Of a DNA stretch of 64,000 nt, positions 57,327 to 64,000 are shown piece by piece. The notes under the pieces are model-generated. The model was given only the letters and a program-made list of their open reading frames with translations, was not told where the DNA came from and made no database searches. The stretch lies in assembly GCA_016182795.1 (NCBI GenBank), contig JACPFW010000029.1, forward strand, positions 1-64,000, in the 5' to 3' direction. Every line of letters starts with the position of its first letter. The first letter of the stretch is position 1. The translations under genes were made by a program, and so were the position numbers. The stretch is from Gemmatimonadota bacterium (GTDB taxonomy: Bacteria; Gemmatimonadota; Gemmatimonadetes; Gemmatimonadales; Gemmatimonadaceae).

Positions 57327-58588
57327 GGCGCCCGTACCAACGCCGCGACGGAACGCTGTGGTGCGAGGGCGTGGCGCTCGAGCGCCTCGCCGACGCGGTG
57401 GGCACGCCGGCGTATGTCTACAGCGCCAATGCGCTGCGTGAGCGCTTCCGGGCGCTCGACGCGGCGCTGGCCGCGGTGCCGCACCGCATCCACTACTCGC
57501 TGAAGGCCAACAGCAGCCGCGGGTTGCTGCAGGTGCTGCGGGCCGAGGGATGCCGCGCCGATGTGGTGTCGGGCGGCGAGCTGATGCGCGCGCGACGCGC
57601 GGGGTTCGCCCCCGACGACATCATCTTTGGCGGAGTCGGAAAGCGGCGCGACGAGATTCGCGCGGCCATCGAGAGTCGCGTGCTGCTGCTCAATGTTGAA
57701 TCGGCGGCGGAGCTGGACATCGCCATCGAGGAGGCGCAGTCGCTCGGGACGCGGGCGCGGATTGCGTTCCGCGTGAACCCGGAAGTGCACGTGGCCAACG
57801 CGCACGAGTTCATTGCCACCGGGTCGCGCGGGCACAAGTTCGGCATTCCGTGGGGCGAAGTACCGGCGCTCGCCGCGCGGGCGCTGGCGTCGCCGCACGT
57901 TGAGCTGTCGGGGCTCGACATGCATGTCGGGTCGCAGCTCACGAACCTCGAACCATATCGCGATGGCGTCGCGCGACTCGCGGCGCTGGCGCGCGAGCTG
58001 CAGCGGCAGGGAGCGCCGCTGCGCTTCTTTGATGCGGGCGGCGGTCTGCCGGCGCGATACGACGCCGAAGAGGCGCCCGACCTCGCGCTGTTCGCCGAGA
58101 TCATCGTCCCCGTCGTCAACGATCTGGGGCTGGAACTGATCGTCGAGCCGGGGCGGTTCGTGGTCGCCGAGTCGTGCGTGCTGCTCACGCGCGTGCTGTA
58201 TCGCAAGCCGAGCGGCGGCACCGATTTTGTGATCTGCGACGCCGGCATGTCGGAGCTGCTGCGTCCCTCGCACTACGACGCGTTCCATAAGGTCGAGGCG
58301 GTGCGGCCGCGAGGCGGCACGGCGACGGTGGACGTGGTGGGGCCGATCTGTGAGACGGGCGACTTCATTGCCCGCGACCGGCTGATGGACGATCCCGCGC
58401 CCGGCGACGTGCTAGCGGTCCATACCGCCGGCGCGTACGGTTACGTGATGGCGCTGACGTACAACACGCGACCGCGGGCTCCCGAAGTGCTCGTGGACGG
58501 ATCGCGCTGGGCGGTGATCACTCGCCGCGAAACGCTGGATGACCTGGTCCGGCTCGAAGCCGAGACCGTTGAATGGGCGGAGGGCTAA
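57308..58588 (+). CDS. lysA: Diaminopimelate decarboxylase
   Basis: 426 residues; PLP enzyme making L-lysine from meso-DAP. HYSLKANSSRGLL (Schiff-base Lys), GRPYQRRDGTLWCEGVAL N-terminus, DMHVGSQLTN, FFDAGGGLP (PLP phosphate), EPGRFVVAESCVLLTRV, and GPICETGDFIARDR plus GAYGYVMALTYNTRPR at the C-terminus. The start is the ATG at 57308 inside proS; the upstream extension is not used. Completes the pathway begun at 1.3-7 kb. Confidence 0.93.
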   Translation: MGASVLGRPYQRRDGTLWCEGVALERLADAVGTPAYVYSANALRERFRALDAALAAVPHRIHYSLKANSSRGLLQVLRAEGCRADVVSGGELMRARRAGFAPDDIIFGGVGKRRDEIRAAIESRVLLLNVESAAELDIAIEEAQSLGTRARIAFRVNPEVHVANAHEFIATGSRGHKFGIPWGEVPALAARALASPHVELSGLDMHVGSQLTNLEPYRDGVARLAALARELQRQGAPLRFFDAGGGLPARYDAEEAPDLALFAEIIVPVVNDLGLELIVEPGRFVVAESCVLLTRVLYRKPSGGTDFVICDAGMSELLRPSHYDAFHKVEAVRPRGGTATVDVVGPICETGDFIARDRLMDDPAPGDVLAVHTAGAYGYVMALTYNTRPRAPEVLVDGSRWAVITRRETLDDLVRLEAETVEWAEG

Positions 58589-59097
58589 TGCGGATCGGAC
58601 TCATCAGCGACACGCACGACCGCGTGCCAGCCATCGCGGCGCTGTTGCAGGAGTTCCAGGCCCGTGGTGTGGAGATGGTGCTGCATGCCGGCGACTTTTG
58701 CTCGCCGTTTGCGCTGCAGCCGTTCCTCGACAACTCGGCGCCGATGGTCGGCGTCTTTGGGCGCAACGACGGCGACCGCGAAGGGCTGCGCGCGACGGCG
58801 GCGCAGTGCCTGGCGTGCGAGCTGTTTGAGGCGCCGCACTCCACGATGATCGGCGACCACAAGATCCTGCTCGTGCACGACCTCGCCGACGTGTCGGAGC
58901 GCTCGATGATGGCGCACGCGCTGGTCGTGCACGGACATGAGCACAAGCAGGAGATGAAGTCGCGCGGTGACACGCTGATCGTGAATCCCGGCGAGGGATG
59001 CGGCTGGGTGCACGGATCGCCGTGCGCGGCGATCATCGACCTCGACAGCAAGCACGTAGAGTTCGTGAAACTCGACGCTGCCGAATGGAAGCGGTAA
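58588..59097 (+). CDS. YfcE/MJ0936-type metallophosphodiesterase
   Basis: 169 residues from the ATG sharing TAATG with the lysA stop and preceded by GGAGGG. Metal-binding motifs of the calcineurin-like superfamily: LISDTHDR (DxH), VLHAGDFCS (GD), GRNDGDRE (GND variant), and [10 protein letters not shown] (GHxH). Members hydrolyse phosphodiesters in vitro, but the physiological substrate is unknown. Between lysA and guaA it is probably cotranscribed only. Confidence 0.88.
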   Translation: MRIGLISDTHDRVPAIAALLQEFQARGVEMVLHAGDFCSPFALQPFLDNSAPMVGVFGRNDGDREGLRATAAQCLACELFEAPHSTMIGDHKILLVHDLADVSERSMMAHALVVHGHEHKQEMKSRGDTLIVNPGEGCGWVHGSPCAAIIDLDSKHVEFVKLDAAEWKR

Positions 59098-59102
59098 GGG
59101 CC

Positions 59103-60641
59103 GTGTCGCGCATCCTCATTCTCGACTGCGGGTCGCAGTTCACCCAGCTCATTGCGCGCCGCGTGCGCGAAGCGCACGTCTACTGCGAGATTCATCCGCC
59201 CACGCGGTCGCTGGCGTGGATTCGCGAGTGGAATCCCTCGGGGATCATCCTGTCGGGCGGTCCGAGTTCGGTCACCGACGAGGGGGCGCCGTCGTTCGAG
59301 GCGGGCATTCTCGACCTCGCGCCGGTGCTGGGCGTCTGCTACGGCATGCAGTGGATTGCGCACGCGCAGGGCGGAGCGGTGGTGGGCGGCGGCGGGCGCG
59401 AATACGGCCGCGCCGAGGTGCAGGTGGTGGAGCCGGCGGGGTTGTTTGCGGGATTTGACGCCGGCGAGAAGACCACCGTGTGGATGAGCCACGGGGATCA
59501 CGTGGAGGTGGCGCCGCCGGGGTTCGTGGTCACGGCGCGCAGCGACCGGGTGATCGCCGGATTCCGGCACGAGACCAAGCCGATTCACGCCATTCAGTTC
59601 CACTCGGAAGTGCATCATACGGTGCGCGGCGCGGAACTCATTCAGAACTTCCTGTTCGGCGTGTGCGGCTGTTCGCCTGACTGGACGCCGGGGCATTTCA
59701 TCGACATCGAGGTCGAGAAGATCCGCGCGATGGTGGGCGATAAGCACGTCATCTGCGGGCTCTCCGGCGGCGTTGACTCCTCTGTCGCGGCGGCGCTGGT
59801 GCACAAGGCGATCGGCGATCAGCTCACGTGCATCTTCGTTGACACTGGGATGCTGCGCCTCCACGAGCGCGAGCAGGTGGAGCGGCTGATGGGCCAGCAC
59901 CTGGGCATCAAGCTGGTGACGGTCCGCGCGGAAGACCGATTCCTCGACGCGCTGGCCGGTGTGGACGAACCGGAGCAAAAGCGCCGGATCATCGGCCACA
60001 CGTTCATCGATGTCTTCGAGGACGCCGCGGCGCGCGAGGGGAAAGGTGCGGCGTTCCTGGTGCAGGGGACGCTCTACCCCGACGTGATCGAGTCGGTGAG
60101 CGCCAAGGGCGGACCGAGCGCGACCATCAAGACGCACCACAATGTCGGCGGCCTGAAGGCCGACATGACGTTCAAGCTGATCGAGCCGCTGCGTGAGCTG
60201 TTCAAGGACGAGGTGCGCAACGTTGGGCGCGAACTCGGCCTGCCCGAGGTGCTGGTCGGCCGGCATCCGTTCCCCGGGCCGGGCCTTGCCATTCGCGTGC
60301 TGGGCGCGCTGGAGAAGGGCGTGCTCGACACGCTTCGCCAGGCCGATGCCATCTACCTCGAGGAGATCCGCGCCGCCGGGCTGTACGATGTCATCTGGCA
60401 GGCGTTCGCCGTCTTCCTGCCGGTGCGGTCGGTTGGCGTGATGGGCGACGGACGCACATACGAGCACGTGGTGGCCCTGCGGGCCGTGACCAGCACCGAC
60501 GGCATGACGGCCGACTGGTTTGCGTTTCCGCCGGAGGTACTCGCCAGGATCTCGAGCCGCATCATCAACGAAGTGACGGGCGTGAACCGCGTCGTGTACG
60601 ACGTCAGCTCCAAGCCGCCCGCGACCATCGAGTGGGAGTAG
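59103..60641 (+). CDS. guaA: GMP synthase (glutamine-hydrolysing)
   Basis: 512 residues from the GTG at 59103, which follows AAGGG; an in-frame ATG at 59085 is the alternative. Glutaminase domain: [32 protein letters not shown] (nucleophile Cys) and [12 protein letters not shown] (His, Glu). ATP pyrophosphatase: [21 protein letters not shown]-terminal dimer domain: [15 protein letters not shown] and [11 protein letters not shown]. Converts XMP to GMP. Confidence 0.96.
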   Translation: MSRILILDCGSQFTQLIARRVREAHVYCEIHPPTRSLAWIREWNPSGIILSGGPSSVTDEGAPSFEAGILDLAPVLGVCYGMQWIAHAQGGAVVGGGGREYGRAEVQVVEPAGLFAGFDAGEKTTVWMSHGDHVEVAPPGFVVTARSDRVIAGFRHETKPIHAIQFHSEVHHTVRGAELIQNFLFGVCGCSPDWTPGHFIDIEVEKIRAMVGDKHVICGLSGGVDSSVAAALVHKAIGDQLTCIFVDTGMLRLHEREQVERLMGQHLGIKLVTVRAEDRFLDALAGVDEPEQKRRIIGHTFIDVFEDAAAREGKGAAFLVQGTLYPDVIESVSAKGGPSATIKTHHNVGGLKADMTFKLIEPLRELFKDEVRNVGRELGLPEVLVGRHPFPGPGLAIRVLGALEKGVLDTLRQADAIYLEEIRAAGLYDVIWQAFAVFLPVRSVGVMGDGRTYEHVVALRAVTSTDGMTADWFAFPPEVLARISSRIINEVTGVNRVVYDVSSKPPATIEWE

Positions 60642-60650
60642 CGGCGGGCG

Positions 60651-61934
60651 TCAGCCCTCGAAGAGCTTCTTGCGACGATTGTCCCAACTGCCGACCCAGC
60701 CGGGGAGTTCGTCGGGCGCCATCGGCTTGCAGATGAAGTATCCCTGGGCGTGATCGCACTTGTCGAGGCGCATGGCAGCCCAGTCGGCGCCGTCTTCCAC
60801 GCCCTCGGCGACCGTGCGCATGCCGATGCGGCGCGCCAGGTCGAGGCTCGAGTTCACGATGGCGCCGAGGATCGCGTTGCTGCTGGAGCCGTGCACAAAC
60901 GACCCGTCGATCTTCACTTCGTTGAACGGAAGGTCGCGGAGCTGGGCGAGTGACGACGTGCCCGTGCCGAAATCGTCGATGGACATCGTGATGCGGCGTA
61001 GGCGCAGCCGGCTGACGGTGGCGAGCGCCGCGTCCGGGTTCTGCGCGAACCGCTGCTCGCTGACTTCGAGCACGAGGTTCTTGGGCGGAATCCCGCTGCG
61101 CTCGAGCTCCTCGAACACGTAATCGGCAAAGTCGGTGCGGCCGAGGTCGTCCATGGAGACGTTCACGGCGAGGAAGAGGTCGAGGCCCGCGTCGCGCCAC
61201 GCATGCCCCTGCTTGAGGCAGGCACGGATCATCGCGCGCGTGATGTCGCGAATCAGGCCGCGCTCCTCGGCCACGCCAATGAACTGGCTCGGCATCACCA
61301 GGCCGTCGGTGGGATGCTGCCAGCGCGCCAGCCCCTCGACGCCGACGAGCGCGCCGGTCGACAGCTCCACGATCGGCTGGAAGTACGGAATGAACTCGCC
61401 ATGCAGCACCGCGCGCGCCACCTCCTCACCGGGATACTGCTTGGGGGCCGACGCCACCGAGGCCGGCGCTTCCCAACGCTCGAGCACTGCGCGCAGCTCC
61501 GTCGGCCAGACGGGCTTGGGCACGGAGCCAAGGATCTTGAGGTGCTGCGAGGCTCCGAACCGCGCGGCGGTCTCGATCAGCCGCTCGTCCTCGCCGCTGA
61601 CAAGCACCACCGGGATTTCGGCGCGCCGTTCGGCGAGGAGTTTCAGGAAGGCGATGCCGTCCACGCCCGGCATGTTCAGGTCCAGCATGATGAGACCGAT
61701 CGAGCGATTGGGCGCGTTGAGCGCGCTCAGCGCGGCTCCCGCTGAACTGCATCCGAGCAGCTGCTTGTACCCCAGTGAATTCAGGGTGCGTGCCAGCAGT
61801 TTGAGCTGAAGCGGATCGTCGTCGAGGAGCAGGATCTCGGTCACTGAATCATCCGGGGCAGTAGTCAAACCATCTACGGGCTCTCGGGTCTTGTGCCTCC
61901 TGTGCGCGGCACCGCGCACAGTGCCTGTAAGCAT
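60651..61934 (-). CDS. Receiver-EAL response regulator (c-di-GMP phosphodiesterase)
   Basis: About 427 residues from the ATG at 61934; later GTGs near 61919 or 61844 are possible and would trim the basic N-terminus. The receiver domain (about 30-150) has EILLLDDDPLQLK, the phospho-Asp in LIMLDLNMPGVDGI, and VVLVSGEDE. The EAL domain (about 165-410) keeps the catalytic set: VGVEGLARW (EGL in place of EAL), LAVNVSMDD, LVLEVSEQ, SIDDFGTGTS, VKIDGSFV, AEGVED and QGYFICKPM. No GGDEF domain, so a degrader of c-di-GMP controlled by phosphorylation. The cognate kinase is not in the window. Its stop lies 9 bases from the convergent guaA stop. Confidence 0.88.
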   Translation of the reverse strand: MLTGTVRGAAHRRHKTREPVDGLTTAPDDSVTEILLLDDDPLQLKLLARTLNSLGYKQLLGCSSAGAALSALNAPNRSIGLIMLDLNMPGVDGIAFLKLLAERRAEIPVVLVSGEDERLIETAARFGASQHLKILGSVPKPVWPTELRAVLERWEAPASVASAPKQYPGEEVARAVLHGEFIPYFQPIVELSTGALVGVEGLARWQHPTDGLVMPSQFIGVAEERGLIRDITRAMIRACLKQGHAWRDAGLDLFLAVNVSMDDLGRTDFADYVFEELERSGIPPKNLVLEVSEQRFAQNPDAALATVSRLRLRRITMSIDDFGTGTSSLAQLRDLPFNEVKIDGSFVHGSSSNAILGAIVNSSLDLARRIGMRTVAEGVEDGADWAAMRLDKCDHAQGYFICKPMAPDELPGWVGSWDNRRKKLFEG

Positions 61935-62004
61935 AGCCAAACGACGTCGTGGGCGCATCGGCACCGACTGCGCGCCGGCGCCTCCGGACGACGTCCGAGG
62001 ATGT

Positions 62005-62010
62005 TATTCT
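62005..62010 (+). promoter_or_regulatory. -10-like element before the MATE gene
   Basis: TATTCT ends 9 bases before the ATG at 62020; no Shine-Dalgarno. No convincing -35. Probably a leaderless start. Confidence 0.4.
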
Positions 62011-62019
62011 GCGAGACCT

Positions 62020-63399
62020 ATGCGCTCCTCCCCAATGGCGTGGCCCACCGCGGCTGAATTGCACGAGATGCTCGGCATCGCCGCGCCGGTGGTGATCGTG
62101 CAGGTCGGGCTGCAGCTGATGGGGTTCGTGGACACCCTCATGGTCGGTCGTCTGTCCGCCGACGCGCTCGCCGGCGTGGCGCTCGGGAACTTCTACTTCT
62201 TCAACGTCGCCATCTTCGGCATGGGCATGCTGATGGCGATCGACCCCGTGGTATCACAGGCTATCGGGGCCGGCGACCTTGCTGGCGCGCGGCGCGGCGT
62301 GCAACGGGGCGTGCTGCTGGGCCTGCTGGTGAGCGTGGCGGTGGGCGCGACCTTCGCGGCGAGCGGTTCCGCGTTCCGGCTCCTGCAGCAGCCCGCCGCG
62401 GTGGTGCCGTTGGCACAGCACTATGTGGAGATCAGCGCCGTCGGGCTGCCGCCGTTCTTCACGTTCGTGGTGCTCCGCCAGTCGTTGGCTGCGATGCTCA
62501 GCGTGCGCCCGGTGCTGCTCGCCGTGGTGGTGGCGAACGTCGTGAATGTGGCGGCCAACTGGGTGCTCATCTTCGGGCATTTCGGGGCGCGTCCAATGGG
62601 AGTGGTCGGCTCGGCGTGGTCGACGGTGCTGGCGCGCTGGGTGATGTGCGTCGCGCTGCTCGTGGCCGGGTGGCCGCAGCTGCGGCCGCACCTCACGGGG
62701 TCGTGGCGACTGGCGTTCCAGCCGCGGCCGCTGTGGAACACGGTCGTGCTCGGCGCCCCGATTGGCTTCCAGTGGTTCTTCGAGGCCGGGGCGTTCGCCC
62801 TCGCCACGCTGATGTTCGGTTGGCTCGGCACGGTGCCGCTCGCCGGCCACGAAGTCGCGTTGAGCCTCGCCTCGCTGACGTTCATGGTTCCCGTCGGCTT
62901 TTCGGTGGCCGCGGCCGCGCTGGTGGGGCAGTCGGTGGGGCGGGGTGACATGGCCTCGGCACGGCGGCACGCCGTGGGCGCGTGGGTGCTCGGCGTTGGC
63001 TTCATGACGATGAGCGGGGCGGTGATGCTGCTGTTTCCCACGCCCATCGCGCGCTGGTTCACACAGGATCCGGCGGTGGTAGCCGTGGCGGCATCGCTCA
63101 TCGCAATCGCCGGCGTCTTCCAGGTGTTCGACGGCACGCAGGCGGTGGCCAGCGGTCTTGCGCGCGGGACGGGTGACACGAAGGTGCCGATGGTGCTGCA
63201 CCTGCTGGGCTTCTGGGCGATTGGCGTGCCGCTGGCGGCCGTGCTCGGATTTCGCACCCCACTGCGCGGCGAAGGCATATGGTGGGGGCTGACCGCAGGG
63301 CTGGTCGTCGCGGCGCTGCTGCAGGCGTGGCGGGTCCACCGGCGCTTGCGACACGATATAGCGCGTGTCGTCGTGGAGCATCCTCGCGACGCGCGCTGA
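62020..63399 (+). CDS. MATE family efflux transporter
   Basis: 459 residues, twelve transmembrane segments in two similar halves. GLQLMGFVDTLMVGRLSADA and LAGVALGNFYFFNVAIFGMG are typical of NorM-type MATE; IDPVVSQAIGAGD and VGFSVAAAALVGQSVGRGD are the equivalent loops of the two halves. Exports cationic drugs or metabolites using a Na+ or H+ gradient; the substrate is unknown. Divergent from the receiver-EAL gene. Confidence 0.9.
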   Translation: MRSSPMAWPTAAELHEMLGIAAPVVIVQVGLQLMGFVDTLMVGRLSADALAGVALGNFYFFNVAIFGMGMLMAIDPVVSQAIGAGDLAGARRGVQRGVLLGLLVSVAVGATFAASGSAFRLLQQPAAVVPLAQHYVEISAVGLPPFFTFVVLRQSLAAMLSVRPVLLAVVVANVVNVAANWVLIFGHFGARPMGVVGSAWSTVLARWVMCVALLVAGWPQLRPHLTGSWRLAFQPRPLWNTVVLGAPIGFQWFFEAGAFALATLMFGWLGTVPLAGHEVALSLASLTFMVPVGFSVAAAALVGQSVGRGDMASARRHAVGAWVLGVGFMTMSGAVMLLFPTPIARWFTQDPAVVAVAASLIAIAGVFQVFDGTQAVASGLARGTGDTKVPMVLHLLGFWAIGVPLAAVLGFRTPLRGEGIWWGLTAGLVVAALLQAWRVHRRLRHDIARVVVEHPRDAR

Positions 63400-63426
63400 T
63401 CGCGACGCGAGGGAGCGGGCGACGAG

Positions 63427-63879
63427 TTAGATGCCCTTCTCGTCGAGCAGCTTCATGAACTCGACCGGCGTGTTGAGCGCCAGCAGTCGGTCCGGCAGAT
63501 CGGGCTCCTTGGAGAACTGGGCGATCTTGCCCAGCACCGGGAGATACTGATTGGAGACTTCAAGCGGCGGCGCGACGATCAGGAAGAAGAAGTGCACCGG
63601 CTGGCCGTCCATCGCTTTGAAATCGATGCCGTCTTTCTTGCGGCCGAAGGCCACGCGGAGCTTGCTGACGACAAGCGAGCGGCAGTGCGGGATGGCGATG
63701 CCGCGGCCGATGCCGGTCGAGCCCAGGTTCTCGCGCCGCTTCAGCATCTTGAAGAGCATCTGCTCGTTCTTGTCGTCGAGACCGAGCAGGCCGATCAGTT
63801 CCTTGAGGACATCGTCCTTCGTGGTGCCTTCAAGGTTCAGTTGAACAGCTTCTTCAGAAAAGAATTCACGCAGTTCCAT
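63427..63879 (-). CDS. ptsN: PTS EIIA-type protein, PtsN (nitrogen regulatory) family
   Basis: 150 residues. EIIA type 2: GSTGIGRGIAIPHCRSLVVS with the phosphorylatable His65, then FFFLIVAPPLEVSNQYLPVL. In many bacteria PtsN works in the PTS(Ntr) relay with PtsP and NPr to regulate metabolism, not to carry sugar. It is convergent with the MATE gene, with a strong promoter upstream. Confidence 0.88.
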   Translation of the reverse strand: MELREFFSEEAVQLNLEGTTKDDVLKELIGLLGLDDKNEQMLFKMLKRRENLGSTGIGRGIAIPHCRSLVVSKLRVAFGRKKDGIDFKAMDGQPVHFFFLIVAPPLEVSNQYLPVLGKIAQFSKEPDLPDRLLALNTPVEFMKLLDEKGI

Positions 63880-63918
63880 GCGGTCCCCGGAAGCGCAGAG
63901 TGTATCGTTCTTGACGCG

Positions 63919-63947
63919 AAGCTAACCTCGGGGACAAGTGAAGTCAA
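63919..63947 (-). promoter_or_regulatory. Sigma-70 promoter of ptsN
   Basis: On the minus strand TTGACT (63947-63942), 17 bases, TAGCTT (63924-63919). It matches the rplM promoter in -10 and spacing. The leader would be about 30 bases. To its right (63948-64000) I see no supportable gene. Confidence 0.75.
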
Positions 63948-64000
63948 ATCGTTTTGTTGCACGGACTTGGGCTTCCGGTTAAGTTGATCTACATGCCCCG

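Noticed and set aside
63948-64000. Start of another gene at the right edge (ATG at 63994)
   Set aside because: Only two complete codons are visible and no promoter or coding signal supports it.

Overview
The window looks like a contiguous chromosomal stretch from a very GC-rich, rod-shaped, Gram-negative-type bacterium. Gene content (lipoproteins, a TonB-domain protein, an archaeal/eukaryotic-type prolyl-tRNA synthetase, an Ehr-type membrane complex) and the strong G/C bias at third codon positions fit Gemmatimonadota. That assignment is inference from content, not from a database match. Almost everything is core metabolism or the cell-biology machinery. No phage, insertion sequence, CRISPR array, tRNA or rRNA is visible.

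Left part (1-8979): a minus-strand ROK kinase/MFS pair is followed by a tightly overlapping plus-strand operon for lysine/diaminopimelate synthesis (dapE-like, asd, lysC, dapB, dapA, dapD) that continues into aroA and cmk. The dapB reading frame is broken by an internal, out-of-frame deletion that removes its catalytic region; its neighbours are intact. The pathway's last step, lysA, lies far away at 57.3 kb.

9-32 kb: rpsA with a textbook terminator; a lipoprotein alpha/beta hydrolase; a TonB-C protein on the opposite strand; an acyl-CoA (probably propionyl-CoA) carboxylase operon with an RNA uridine methyltransferase gene between the biotin carboxylase and biotin carrier genes; rplM-rpsI; then the common cluster rpsB-tsf-pyrH-frr-uppS-cdsA-dxr-rseP, followed by rpsO-pnp-M16 peptidase.

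32-43 kb: a TetR regulator with a perfect palindromic operator candidate diverges from an operon for a membrane complex related to complex I and group 4 [NiFe] hydrogenases. Its large subunit lacks the nickel-binding CxxC motifs, so it is best read as an energy-converting-hydrogenase-related (Ehr) complex, not a hydrogenase. The operon has two tandem HyfB-type subunits with a HTH-EIIA(PTS) fusion gene between them, and a ferredoxin/HyfI fusion at its end. pntAA-pntAB-pntB (proton-translocating transhydrogenase) follows.

46-64 kb: the rod-shape operon mreB-mreC-mreD-mrdA-rodA, where mrdA (PBP2) has an in-frame TGA at a position that is usually Cys in this PBP2 subgroup; then accD-folC, hisS-proS-lysA, a YfcE-like phosphodiesterase, guaA, a receiver-EAL protein, a MATE exporter and ptsN.

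Two cross-cutting patterns stand out. Several transcription-unit starts have a -10-like hexamer 7-9 nt before the start codon and no Shine-Dalgarno, which suggests leaderless mRNAs. Several long intergenic gaps contain long imperfect inverted repeats built from purine-rich words; two loci share a 16-base word.
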